Source: Pseudomonas sp. MWU13-2100
GTDB taxonomy: Bacteria; Pseudomonadota; Gammaproteobacteria; Pseudomonadales; Pseudomonadaceae
Direction of reading: 5' to 3'
Assembly (NCBI RefSeq): GCF_023242365.1
Contig: NZ_JALLIX010000036.1
Location: forward strand, 1 to 64,000
Length of the DNA stretch: 64,000 nt
The position numbers and the translations under genes are program-made. The notes beneath the pieces were generated by a model that did not search any database, had not been told where the DNA came from, and saw only the letters and a program-made list of their open reading frames with translations. Of the stretch, positions 1 to 8,089 are shown in pieces. The first letter of the stretch is position 1, and the number at the start of each line of letters is the position of its first letter.

Positions 1-56
1 GCGCTGCGCAAATGTCCGGTGCCCGATCCAGAATCTAGAGTGGCTGCTCAGCCGCC

Positions 57-153
57 ATCGCCAGCAAGCCGGCTCTCACAGGGGGGGGCAAGGTATTCCA
101 GCGCAGAGATGGCGCCGTACCTGGCCTTTGTAGGCGCTGGCTTGCCGGCGATC
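57..153. repeat. REPIN-like inverted REP pair, copy 1
   Basis: The left arm begins ATCGCCAGCAAGCCGGCT and the right arm ends GCTTGCCGGCGAT, so the ends are inverted copies of a pseudomonad REP core. The interior shares the sequence CCAGCGCAGAGAT with the second copy at 188-279. No gene is visible in 1-320; a 100-codon frame through it is a repeat artefact. Confidence 0.75.
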
Positions 154-187
154 GCGGCCGCACAGTCACCGCAAGGCTCACGGCCCT

Positions 188-279
188 ATCGCCAGCAAGC
201 CGGTTCCCACAGCGGGACAGGTTTCCAGCGCAGAGATAGCGCCGTCCCCGGCCTTGGTAGGCGCTGGCTAGCCGGCGAT
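188..279. repeat. REPIN-like inverted REP pair, copy 2
   Basis: Near-duplicate of the element at 57-153 in the same orientation, with arms ATCGCCAGCAAGCCGG and GGCTAGCCGGCGAT. The two copies start about 130 bp apart, making a tandem REPIN array downstream of pstB. This REP subtype differs from those at 34085, 35726, 37442 and 49289. Confidence 0.7.
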
Positions 280-320
280 GGCCTCAGTTCAGGTGCTACA
301 GGACTCAAACCCCGGACATA

Positions 321-350
321 AAAAAACCACCTCTGCAGGTGGTTTTTTTA
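321..350 (-). terminator. Rho-independent terminator after pstB
   Basis: A-tract, stem CCACCT/AGGTGG with a short loop, then a T-tract. It is symmetric enough to work in either direction, and it lies 13 bp past the pstB stop on the minus strand. Confidence 0.85.
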
Positions 351-362
351 TGAGCGGATGGA

Positions 363-1142
363 TCAGCCAAAGCGGCCAGTCACGTAGTCTTCCGTCTGCT
401 TCTTCTTGGGATTGGTGAAGATGGTGTCGCTCATCGCATGCTCGATCAACTCACCCATGAACATGAATGCGGTGTAGTCCGACACCCGCGCCGCCTGCTG
501 CATGTTATGGGTCACGATGATGATGGTGTACTGCTCTTTCAGTTCAGTGATCAACTGTTCGATACGCCCGGTGGAGATCGGGTCAAGGGCGGAGGTCGGT
601 TCGTCCAGGAGCAAGACTTGTGGGCGCAGGGCGATGGTCCGCGCGATGCACAGGCGCTGCTGCTGGCCGCCAGACAAGCCTTGTGCGCTTTGCTTGAGCT
701 TATCCTTGACCTCATCCCACAACGCCGCGCCACTCAGGGCCTGCTCGACGCGTTCATCCATTTCATGGCGGGACAGCTGCTCATGGTGACGCACTGCATA
801 GGCCACGTTGTCGTAGATCGACATCGGAAAGGGTACGGGCTTCTGGAAGACCATGCCGACATGGCTGCGCAGGCGGTTCATCGAGTAGCCAGGGGCGAGA
901 ATGTTCTCGCCATTGAGCAGCACCTCGCCGCGCGCCTCCTGCTTCGGATACATGGAGTAGATCCGGTTGAATACCCGCAGCAGTGTCGACTTACCGCAAC
1001 CTGAAGGACCGATGATCGCAGTGATGCGTTTCTCGGGAATATCCATGTCAATGGACTTCAGGGAGCGCTGGTTGTTGTAAAAAAACTCCAGGCCACGAAC
1101 GCGAATTTTGGTTTTTTCGTTGCCAAGGTCACGGCTATTCAT
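363..1142 (-). CDS. pstB: Phosphate ABC transporter ATP-binding protein PstB
   Basis: ATPase that powers high-affinity phosphate import through PstC/PstA. The 259-residue protein shows Walker [10 protein letters not shown] (about 45-53), the Q-loop in FQKPVPFP, the signature LSGGQQQR, Walker B VLLLDEP and the switch histidine in THN. The [16 protein letters not shown] combination and length are those of PstB. I chose the ATG at 1142, which overlaps the pstA stop by one base (TGATG); an in-frame TTG one codon upstream would add one residue. Last gene of pstSCAB; no phoU follows, only a terminator and REPINs. Confidence 0.95.
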   Translation of the reverse strand: MNSRDLGNEKTKIRVRGLEFFYNNQRSLKSIDMDIPEKRITAIIGPSGCGKSTLLRVFNRIYSMYPKQEARGEVLLNGENILAPGYSMNRLRSHVGMVFQKPVPFPMSIYDNVAYAVRHHEQLSRHEMDERVEQALSGAALWDEVKDKLKQSAQGLSGGQQQRLCIARTIALRPQVLLLDEPTSALDPISTGRIEQLITELKEQYTIIIVTHNMQQAARVSDYTAFMFMGELIEHAMSDTIFTNPKKKQTEDYVTGRFG

Positions 1143-2014
1143 CAAGTCAACCTATTGCGCAAAAGGATCAAACGGGACAGAAGGCTGAGGATCAGTACGA
1201 ACAAGGTCAGTACCAACGCACCCGCCCAGGCCAGGGAATGCCAGTCCTCGAAAGGGCTCATGGCGTACTGGAAGATGACTACGGGGACGCTGGCAATCGG
1301 CTTGAGCAGATTGCTGCTCCAGAACTGGTTGCCGAACGCGGTGAACAGCAGTGGCGCGGTTTCGCCAGTGATCCTGGCCAGTGCCAGCAAGATACCGGTC
1401 AGCACACCGGCTTTCGCCGCGCGCAGGACGATTTGCAGCGTCAATTTCCACTGCGGGACACCCAATGCCAGCGCGGCTTCGCGCAGGGTGGTGGGCTGTA
1501 GTTGCAGCATCTCATCGGTGGTCCTGACCACCACCGGAATCACCAGGAGTGCCAAGGCCAGGGCCCCGGCGATCGCAGAGAAGCCGGACTGGTGATTGGT
1601 CAGCAGGTTCAACGGCAGGATCACCGCAGTGTAGACGAACAGACCCAGCACAATCGACGGTGCCGACAGCAGGATATCGTTGATGAAGCGGACGACGTTG
1701 CCCAGGCGCGAATGGCGTGCGAACTCCGCCAGCCAGATGCCGGCCATCAAGCCAATCGGCGTGCCGATCAGCAGGGCGATCGCCGACATCAGGGCGCTGC
1801 CATAGAAGGCATTGGCCAAGCCGCCTTCGACGCCAGGCGGCGGTGTCATCTGGGTAAAGAGGCGAAGATTGAGCGCCTGAAAGCCGTTGATGATCGTGGT
1901 CAGCAGGATCCAGACCAACCAGATCAGGCCGAAGACCGTGGCGCCACAACTGAGCACCATCGCCAACTGATTCTTGAAGGCGCGGATTCGGTAGAGACGT
2001 TCATTACCGGTCAT
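1142..2014 (-). CDS. pstA: Phosphate ABC transporter permease PstA
   Basis: Inner-membrane permease of 290 residues that pairs with PstC to form the phosphate channel. About six hydrophobic segments are visible. The binding-protein-dependent transport (EAA) loop lies around [19 protein letters not shown] and docks on PstB. The start ATG overlaps the pstC stop as ATGA, so translation is coupled. The C-terminus abuts pstB with a one-base overlap. Confidence 0.94.
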   Translation of the reverse strand: MTGNERLYRIRAFKNQLAMVLSCGATVFGLIWLVWILLTTIINGFQALNLRLFTQMTPPPGVEGGLANAFYGSALMSAIALLIGTPIGLMAGIWLAEFARHSRLGNVVRFINDILLSAPSIVLGLFVYTAVILPLNLLTNHQSGFSAIAGALALALLVIPVVVRTTDEMLQLQPTTLREAALALGVPQWKLTLQIVLRAAKAGVLTGILLALARITGETAPLLFTAFGNQFWSSNLLKPIASVPVVIFQYAMSPFEDWHSLAWAGALVLTLFVLILSLLSRLILLRNRLT

Positions 2015-3006
2015 ACACCCTCCTTGCGTGAAAGCCGCATCAGCAGGAGTCGCGCCAACGCCAATACGATAAAGGTGACGATGAACAGCAAGAAGCCCAG
2101 CGCGATCAGCGCTGAACGATGCAGATCGGTATAGGCTTCGCTGAACTCGTTGGCAATGACCGAAGCGATGGAGCTGCTGGGCATCAGCAAGGAAGCCGAG
2201 AACTGTTGGGCGTTACCCAGCACGAAGGTTACCGCCATGGTCTCGCCCAAGGCACGACCCAATCCGAGAAAAATGCCGCCGACCACCGCGGAGCGGGTGT
2301 AAGGCAGGACGATGTCCCAGACCACTTCCCAGGTAGTCCCGCCCAACGCGTAGGCAGACTCCTTGAGCGGGGTGGGAACGCTACGAAACACTTCCTGCAT
2401 CACCGAGGTGATGAAGGGCATGATCATGATCGCCAGGACGATGCCGGCGGTCAGCATGCCGATGCCCAAGGGCGGACCCTGGAACAGCGAACCGACCAAA
2501 GGCAACGAACCCAAGTAGTCATTGATCCAGGGGGACAGGTGTTCGGCCATGAACGGGCCGAATACGAACAGGCCCCACATGCCGTAGATAATCGAAGGAA
2601 TCCCCGCGAGCAATTCAACCGCCGAGGCGACGGGCATGCGCAACCAGGGTGGTGCGACTTCAGTCAGGAAAATTGCAATGCCGAAGCTGACAGGTACCGC
2701 AATCAGCAATGCCAGGAAGGACGTCACCAGGGTGCCGTAAATCGGCACCAGCGCCCCGAAGTGGTTATTGACCGCATCCCACTCGGTGCTGGTCAGAAAA
2801 CCGAAACCGAAGGTCTTGAGCGCAAGACTGCCGCCCCAGAGTGTTGATGCCGCGATGCTCGCCAGGAGCAACAGCACCAGCATCGCCGCGCCCATCATCG
2901 AGCGCTTGAACCAGAGATCGTGACGATGATCGCGAGTCGCACGCGCATCACTCATCACTTCGCCAGCGTAAATGGTCATGGCCGGGGGTTGGACTATATC
3001 GTTCAT
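2011..3006 (-). CDS. pstC: Phosphate ABC transporter permease PstC
   Basis: Second inner-membrane permease of the Pst importer (331 residues from the ATG at 3006). It shows several transmembrane segments and the EAA-like loop KESAYALGGTTWEVVWDIVL. A TTG at 3027 would lie inside the hairpin between pstS and pstC, so I prefer the ATG at 3006. ATGs at 2979 and 2955 are also possible because no strong ribosome-binding site decides. Tightly coupled to pstA. Confidence 0.93.
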   Translation of the reverse strand: MNDIVQPPAMTIYAGEVMSDARATRDHRHDLWFKRSMMGAAMLVLLLLASIAASTLWGGSLALKTFGFGFLTSTEWDAVNNHFGALVPIYGTLVTSFLALLIAVPVSFGIAIFLTEVAPPWLRMPVASAVELLAGIPSIIYGMWGLFVFGPFMAEHLSPWINDYLGSLPLVGSLFQGPPLGIGMLTAGIVLAIMIMPFITSVMQEVFRSVPTPLKESAYALGGTTWEVVWDIVLPYTRSAVVGGIFLGLGRALGETMAVTFVLGNAQQFSASLLMPSSSIASVIANEFSEAYTDLHRSALIALGFLLFIVTFIVLALARLLLMRLSRKEGV

Positions 3007-3020
3007 CAGAAGTCTGCTCA

Positions 3021-3066
3021 CAAACAAACCCCTTCGCTCGGCAAAACCTGCCTGAGGAAGGGGTGT
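3021..3066 (-). terminator. Intercistronic hairpin between pstS and pstC (attenuator-like)
   Basis: On the minus strand a stem CCCCTTC/GAAGGGG encloses about 21 nt and is followed by TTTGTTTG. Such a leaky terminator or mRNA-stabilising hairpin would explain more binding protein than permease. The structure is seen; the function is inferred. Confidence 0.55.
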
Positions 3067-3093
3067 TTTAGCTATTGCCTATTGCCGGCTGGA

Positions 3094-4110
3094 TCAGTGG
3101 GCGAAGTCAGACTTCCAGTAGCCTTCGATCCGCTGGACGAGGGAGTCAGGCAAAGCCACATAGTCCAGTGCCGACGCCTGTTGCTGGCCTTTCTCCAGGG
3201 ACCATTTGAAGAAGCTGAAGGCGGCCTTGCTTTGCTCGGCATTCTTCGGCTGCTTGTACATGATGATCCAGGTGGTCGCCGTGATCGGCCATGCACCGTC
3301 GCCAGGCGCGTTGGTCATGATCAGGTTGAAGTCTTTGGCGCTGGCCCAGTCGGCAGTGTCGGCAGCGGCCGCAAACGCTTTGGCGTTAGGTTGAATGAAT
3401 TTCCCGGCGGCGTTTTTCAGCTGCGCGTGAGTCATTTTGTTCTGCAGGGCGTAAGCGTACTCGACATAGCCGATAGAGTTCTTGATCTGCTTCACGTAGG
3501 CGGAGACACCTTCGTTGCCTTTGCCGCCGACACCGACCGGCCAAGGCACGGTGGTGCCGAAACCGATTTTGGATTTCCAGCTATCGCTCACTTTAGCCAG
3601 GTAGTTGGTGAAGTTGTACGAGGTACCCGAACCGTCAGAGCGGTGAACCACGGTGATTTTACCGCCAGGCAGTTTCACGCCCGGGTTCAGAGCGACGATG
3701 GCCGGATCGGTCCACTCGGTAATTTCACCGAGGAAGATTTTCGCCAGGGTCTCGCCGTCGAGCTTCAATTGGCCCGCCGCGACACCATCGATGTTCATCA
3801 CTGGCACGATGCCGCCAATCACGCTAGGAAACTGACCCAGGCCGCCGGCCTTGAGGTCATCCGCCGACAGCGGGGCATCGGAGGCGCCAAAATCCACGGT
3901 GGCCGCCTTGATCTGGGCAATACCGCCACCCGAGCCGATCGACTGATAATTGATGCGATTGCTGGAGTCTTTGCTGTAGTCCTGCGACCACTTGGACAGA
4001 ACCGGGTAAACAAAGCTGGAGCCGGCGCCAGTCACATCGGTCGCGTGAGCGACACCGCTCAGGCAGAGAGAAGCCAGCAGGACAGACAGGCCTTTTTTAG
4101 TCAGCAACAT
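3094..4110 (-). CDS. pstS: Periplasmic phosphate-binding protein PstS
   Basis: Captures phosphate in the periplasm for PstCAB. The 338-residue protein has a Sec signal peptide (MLLTKKGLSVLLASLCLSG, cleavage likely after AHA) and starts the mature part with TDVTGAGSSFVYPV. The phosphate-binding motif RSDGSGTSYNFTNYL and the GSGGGIAQI loop are diagnostic. The ATG at 4110 has GAGG six bases upstream; a TTG four codons earlier lacks this. First gene of the operon, downstream of a candidate Pho box, so expression is expected under phosphate starvation through PhoB. Confidence 0.96.
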   Translation of the reverse strand: MLLTKKGLSVLLASLCLSGVAHATDVTGAGSSFVYPVLSKWSQDYSKDSSNRINYQSIGSGGGIAQIKAATVDFGASDAPLSADDLKAGGLGQFPSVIGGIVPVMNIDGVAAGQLKLDGETLAKIFLGEITEWTDPAIVALNPGVKLPGGKITVVHRSDGSGTSYNFTNYLAKVSDSWKSKIGFGTTVPWPVGVGGKGNEGVSAYVKQIKNSIGYVEYAYALQNKMTHAQLKNAAGKFIQPNAKAFAAAADTADWASAKDFNLIMTNAPGDGAWPITATTWIIMYKQPKNAEQSKAAFSFFKWSLEKGQQQASALDYVALPDSLVQRIEGYWKSDFAH

Positions 4111-4193
4111 CAAACACCTCAATGAAAGGGGTTAAGTGGAGTGACCCACCTATATAGAGACATCACGATTAAATTCCTGAAATATTTCTGTCT

Positions 4194-4229
4194 GATGACG
4201 GTTGTGTGATTTTTTGTAATATTTTGACA
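4194..4229 (-). promoter_or_regulatory. Candidate Pho box upstream of pstS
   Basis: On the minus strand, half-sites TGTCA, TTACA, TCACA and CGTCA recur every 10 bases or so, resembling degenerate PhoB direct repeats (consensus CTGTCAT with 11-nt period). The array lies about 85 bp before pstS. The spacing is slightly short and the match is imperfect. Confidence 0.5.
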
Positions 4230-4286
4230 TTTATTGGTCTCGGTTTCCTTGGGCGCCGCAGAATACACAGCGCCCTGGTCCAACCA

Positions 4287-5966
4287 TCAGACCCTGAAAC
4301 GTTTGACCAGCAACCCCAATTCCCGTGACAACTGATCCAGTTCGACGCACATTTCGTTGTTGCGCGTGGTGATGGCCTGGGTGTCGTTGATGTGCTGGCT
4401 GATTTGCACCAGGCTCTGGTTCACCTCGGCGCCGATGCTCGACTGTTCTTCCGCAGCGGTCGCGATCTGGTTGTTCATACCGTTGATCTCGGACACCGCA
4501 TTGCTGACTTGGGCCAGGATCTGGCCGGTACCGTTGACCTTGGTCACTGCCAGCTCGCTGCCATCGAGGCTGCTCTGCATGGTGCTGACCGCCGCCCGGG
4601 CGCCCTGTTGCAGTTGAGTGATCTTGGCCTGGATTTCCTGGGTACTCTGCTGGGTGCGCTGGGCCAGCGAGCGGACCTCGTCGGCGACCACGGCGAACCC
4701 GCGCCCCTGTTCTCCCGCGCGGGCGGCCTCGATGGCGGCGTTGAGAGCCAGCAGGTTGGTTTGCTCGGCAATGCCACGGATCACATCGAGGATAGAACCG
4801 ATGGATTCCACATCGCTGCCCAGGGTCTGGATATCCTGGGCGGCTTTTTCGATATCCCGCGCCAGGCCGCCGATGGCATCGACGGTGTCGTTGACGTTGG
4901 TGTGCATGGCCTGGGCCTGTTCATCGGTATCGCGGGTCGCCTGAGCGGCACTTTGCGCCGACTCCGCCACGTTATGGGTGGCCAGGGCCATCTGCTCCAT
5001 GGCGTGGGTGACCTGTTCGGCGTCGCGGGTCTGGCGCATCAGCGCATCGGCGGCATGCTGGGCGCTCTGCTTGAGCTGTTCGTTACGTTCATGCAATTGC
5101 TGGGCGCAGCGGGCCAGGTCCAGCACCATATGGCGGATTTTCCCGGCGAACTGATTGAAGGCACCGGCCAGCTCGGCGGTTTCTTCATTGCCATCGATAG
5201 GCAACTGGCGGGTGAGGTCGCCGTCTTCGCTGGCCAGGTCTTGCAGGCTACGGGTCAGCAGGCCGAGTGGCCTGACGATGCTGCGGGCGACATAGGCGGC
5301 AACGAGGCTGAGCACGATCAGCAGCACCCCCATGATGCCCCACTGCTTCCAGCGCAGGGCATCCATGGCCTGTTGCTGATGTTGTGTCTGCGCGGCGATC
5401 AGGGCGTCCAGGCCGTCGACATAAAACCCGGCACCGACGATCCAGTTCCATTTGTCCAGGTAAATGGCGTAGGACAGCTTGGGATAGGCAGTGTCGTCAT
5501 TGCCAGGCTTGGGGAAGTAGTACGTGACGAAATCACCGCCGCGTTTGGCGGCACCGATCAGCTCTCGGATCAGGTAGGTGCCGTGGCTGTCTTTCAGGTC
5601 CCAGAAATTTTTCCCATCGTCTTTGCCTGCGGCCAGAAAAATCCTGTCGCCCTTGTCGTTGTAGCCAAAGAAGTAGCCGTCTTGCCCATAGTGGAGGTCG
5701 CGCAGTCGACGCTTGGCTTCCTCCTGAGTGGCGGGGCTCATGGCGTCGGCCCCTTCATAGAGCGGCTTGATGGTGCTGTAGGCGAGATCAAGGTAGTGTA
5801 CCAACTCGTCCTTGCGGGTTTTTATCAGGGTCTGGCGCGTCTCCTCGATGCTTCGCTCGCCCATGGCCTGCTGTTCGGAAAAGGCCAGCAGTTGAATAAT
5901 CAAAGCCAGCAAGAGGGCAGGAATCACGGACAGCAGCAGAACCTTGTTGCGTATTTTCCACTTCAT
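4287..5966 (-). CDS. Methyl-accepting chemotaxis protein with single Cache (sCache_2-like) sensor
   Basis: Transmembrane chemoreceptor of 559 residues. It has TM1 near residues 10-30, a periplasmic sensor with the sCache_2-like pattern GYFFGYND and [15 protein letters not shown], and TM2 at about 200. HAMP follows ([20 protein letters not shown]), then a coiled-coil signalling domain with the invariant hairpin tip [21 protein letters not shown] chose the ATG at 5966 (MKWKIRNK); a TTG eight codons upstream is possible. The ligand is unknown, although sCache_2 receptors often bind small organic acids. It is transcribed alone from a candidate FliA promoter. Confidence 0.93.
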   Translation of the reverse strand: MKWKIRNKVLLLSVIPALLLALIIQLLAFSEQQAMGERSIEETRQTLIKTRKDELVHYLDLAYSTIKPLYEGADAMSPATQEEAKRRLRDLHYGQDGYFFGYNDKGDRIFLAAGKDDGKNFWDLKDSHGTYLIRELIGAAKRGGDFVTYYFPKPGNDDTAYPKLSYAIYLDKWNWIVGAGFYVDGLDALIAAQTQHQQQAMDALRWKQWGIMGVLLIVLSLVAAYVARSIVRPLGLLTRSLQDLASEDGDLTRQLPIDGNEETAELAGAFNQFAGKIRHMVLDLARCAQQLHERNEQLKQSAQHAADALMRQTRDAEQVTHAMEQMALATHNVAESAQSAAQATRDTDEQAQAMHTNVNDTVDAIGGLARDIEKAAQDIQTLGSDVESIGSILDVIRGIAEQTNLLALNAAIEAARAGEQGRGFAVVADEVRSLAQRTQQSTQEIQAKITQLQQGARAAVSTMQSSLDGSELAVTKVNGTGQILAQVSNAVSEINGMNNQIATAAEEQSSIGAEVNQSLVQISQHINDTQAITTRNNEMCVELDQLSRELGLLVKRFRV

Positions 5967-6006
5967 AGGAAATCCCGGGTCGAGGAGCAAGCTTGTTATG
6001 TTTTTT

Positions 6007-6033
6007 ATATCGACTCACTGGCATGATTGTTCA
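6007..6033 (-). promoter_or_regulatory. Candidate FliA (sigma-28) promoter for the chemoreceptor
   Basis: On the minus strand, TGAA, exactly 15 bases, then GTCGATAT, against the flagellar sigma consensus TAAA-N15-GCCGATAA. It starts transcription about 34 nt before the receptor ATG. FliA control is usual for chemoreceptors. Two or three mismatches keep confidence moderate. Confidence 0.5.
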
Positions 6034-6166
6034 GCTCCGTGAGTCGGATTTTTCAAGGGGCGTCGCTACTGTTGTGACCATATCCGCCCATGGGGGCCGA
6101 AACATTGACGCAGGTCGACTGTACTCACGACCATGCATACTCTCTTTATTCAGCGGACGGTGCGAT

Positions 6167-6607
6167 ATGACTATCGACTGGCTTGACTTTACACCGTGGT
6201 CGGCACTAGCCGGAGGCGCGCTGATCGGGCTCGCGGCGGCTCTGTTCATCCTCGCCAACGGCCGTATTGCCGGCATCAGCGGCCTGCTCGGCAGCCTGCT
6301 TCAGCGCGGCGGCGAAGGGCGCGGTGAGAAGGCGTTGTTTCTGCTAGGCCTGCTGCTGGCACCGTTGTTGTGGGGCGCGTTCCATGCACTGCCGCCGATC
6401 CGCTTCGAGACCGGCGCGCCGGGCCTGGTGCTGGCGGGCCTGCTGGTGGGATTGGGAACCCGTTACGGCTCAGGTTGCACCAGCGGGCACGGCGTGTGTG
6501 GTATTTCACGGCTGTCGCCACGCTCGATTGTCGCCACGCTGTGCTTCATGGCCGCGGGCTTTGTCACGGTCTATGTCCTTCGCCATGTGTTGGGAGTCTC
6601 GCTATGA
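6167..6607 (+). CDS. YeeE/YedE-family membrane protein, first half-size subunit
   Basis: A 146-residue, four-helix membrane protein of the YeeE/YedE (sulphur transport, DUF395) family. The characteristic loop [19 protein letters not shown] lies at about residues 95-113; its cysteines are thought to handle thiosulfate or sulfane sulfur in this family. The ATG at 6167 follows GGACGG; a longer frame from 5993 lacks hydrophobic family sequence. The stop overlaps the next gene's ATG (ATGA), so the two half-size proteins are translationally coupled and probably form one transporter. Confidence 0.88.
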   Translation: MTIDWLDFTPWSALAGGALIGLAAALFILANGRIAGISGLLGSLLQRGGEGRGEKALFLLGLLLAPLLWGAFHALPPIRFETGAPGLVLAGLLVGLGTRYGSGCTSGHGVCGISRLSPRSIVATLCFMAAGFVTVYVLRHVLGVSL

Positions 6608-7026
6608 CCAGGCTGACAGCTTTTTTGGGTGGCCTGATATTCGGCATCGGCCTGTTGCTGGCGGGTATGGCCAATCCGGCCAAGGTCTTGGGCTTTCTCG
6701 ACCTGGCGGGCGCCTGGGATCCTTCCCTGGGGCTGGTCATGGCGGGGGCGGTGGCCGTGGCAGCCTGGCCATTTCGCTGGGCCGGCAAACACCGGCAGTC
6801 GCTGTTGGGCGCGCCGATGCAGCTACCGCTCAAGCGCGAACTGGATGCCCGCTTGATTGGCGGCAGTCTGCTGTTCGGCGTGGGCTGGGGGATCGCCGGC
6901 ATTTGCCCGGGACCGGCGGTGGCGATTCTGCTGACCGGCCATTGGCAGGTCATCGTGTTCGTGCTGGCCATGCTGGCCGGGATCCAGCTGTTTGCCCTGT
7001 TGGAAAAACGCCAGGCGCTGCGGTGA
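6604..7026 (+). CDS. YeeE/YedE-family membrane protein, second half-size subunit
   Basis: A 140-residue membrane protein homologous in plan to its upstream partner. It has a GLLLAGMANPAKVLGFLDLAG motif region at the N-terminus and GVGWGIAGICPGPA near residue 88, the latter carrying the family cysteine. Together with the 6167-6607 product it corresponds to a full-length YeeE-like protein split in two. The start is fixed by the ATGA overlap. The substrate (thiosulfate or another sulfur compound) is inferred from family membership only. Confidence 0.88.
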   Translation: MTRLTAFLGGLIFGIGLLLAGMANPAKVLGFLDLAGAWDPSLGLVMAGAVAVAAWPFRWAGKHRQSLLGAPMQLPLKRELDARLIGGSLLFGVGWGIAGICPGPAVAILLTGHWQVIVFVLAMLAGIQLFALLEKRQALR

Positions 7027-7035
7027 GTCGGCGGT

Positions 7036-7506
7036 CTACTTGTCGTCCTCGCAGCCCAACCCTTGGCGTTGCCCTGCTTCATCACTCAGGGTCTTGCCGG
7101 TCCTGCTCATGATCTGCGCCTGCAGTTGCTTGAGCGCGGGCCCGGCCAGGCGTTTGCAACTGTTGATTTCCCATACGTCGCCGGTGAGCACGCTGACCGA
7201 GAACAGCCCCCAGTACTCGGTGGCACCCGCCTTGGGGTCGTTGTAGCCCAGGCTGAAATCGAAATAGCCGGGATGCGGTGGTTTGCCGTTGTCGTCGGCC
7301 AGGTCGCCGTCGATAAAGACCCCGGGTTTGTCCAATTTGTAGTGCTGTGGCTTGAGCGCGACCACCAGTACTTGCTGGGCTTGCTCAAGACTCAGGCCCT
7401 GGGGCTTGATCTGTGCAGGAGGCAGCGTCGAGGCGGCACAAGCCGAGAGGGTGACGCTGGCCAGGCCGAGTGCCAGCCACCTTGCGCAAAGGGTTCTGAT
7501 CAGCAC
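7036..7506 (-). CDS. Predicted lipoprotein of unknown function
   Basis: A 156-residue protein with a basic N-terminus, a hydrophobic stretch and the lipobox-like LSAC around residue 22, so it should be a lipidated envelope protein. A central region contains FSLGYNDPKAG and EYWGLFSVSVLTGDVWEINSC, and the C-terminus has a second cysteine pair. I do not recognise the family. The GTG start at 7506 has AGGA eight bases upstream and overlaps the stop of the small upstream ORF (7500-7700), so the two are coupled. A periplasmic immunity or accessory role for the upstream product is speculation. Confidence 0.75.
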   Translation of the reverse strand: MLIRTLCARWLALGLASVTLSACAASTLPPAQIKPQGLSLEQAQQVLVVALKPQHYKLDKPGVFIDGDLADDNGKPPHPGYFDFSLGYNDPKAGATEYWGLFSVSVLTGDVWEINSCKRLAGPALKQLQAQIMSRTGKTLSDEAGQRQGLGCEDDK

Positions 7507-7700
7507 GCCAACCGTCCTTTGACCGTGGTGGTGATATCGGCCAGATAGTGGGCGAAACCGTTATGGCCACCTGTGACGGCGCTGCCGGTGTTGAAGCCGA
7601 TCTTCACCAGCGCCTGGGCAAACTCCAGGGGCTCCTTCCTGCCTCTCACGGCCGAGCCGTAGCGGTTGGCAAAGGACTGCGCGCACTGCCTGGGGTTCAA
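7500..7700 (-). CDS. Small ORF resembling the C-terminus of a peptidoglycan hydrolase; possibly a remnant
   Basis: The open frame extends to 7793, but the best initiation signal is AAGGGA six bases before a TTG at 7700, giving a 66-residue product. The sequence PLEFAQALVKIGFNTG and the following tyrosine resemble the end of glucosaminidase/muramidase-type domains, but no catalytic domain lies upstream. It could be a decayed gene or an intact small protein. Coupling to a lipoprotein is reminiscent of effector-immunity pairs; this is inference only. Confidence 0.4.
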   Translation of the reverse strand: MNPRQCAQSFANRYGSAVRGRKEPLEFAQALVKIGFNTGSAVTGGHNGFAHYLADITTTVKGRLAC

Positions 7701-8089
7701 GATTATTCCCTTATATGACCTGTCGCTTCCATGGGTACTTGATGAAGCCGCCGACAGTATAGGGCAGCGCGGCGCGGCATTCGATGCTGGCACGGCCTCC
7801 CGGACTCTCAGGTTTTCACGGTGTCTGACGATACCCTGTTTGGGATAACCCGAAAGTCCGCTATCGCGGGCCGGGTATGTGTCTCAAACTGTCGATCAAG
7901 CCTCTATGGCTTTTGCCGCTACGCTTGGCAAAAGGTCGGGTTTTGCCTGCAATTTTGTACGATGCTGTAAAGTTGCTTGATGGCAAAATGCCGTTAGTTA
8001 TTATCTGCGCGCGAAGGTGGCAGGGAAGCTGAACCCGCTCTGGTGATTGCCCACGGGCTCATCTTCTATCTCCCATGACAGGAATCTCG
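7701..8089. other. Intergenic region between divergent units
   Basis: About 390 bp with no convincing gene. The minus-strand end contains TATACT, a plausible -10 for the small ORF. The plus-strand end contains TTGATG and, 16 bases further on, TTATTAT before the receiver-TPR gene, a weak promoter candidate. Confidence 0.4.

Noticed and set aside
19-321. 100-codon plus-strand frame at the window start
   Set aside because: It lies wholly within two REPIN elements and reads their repeats.
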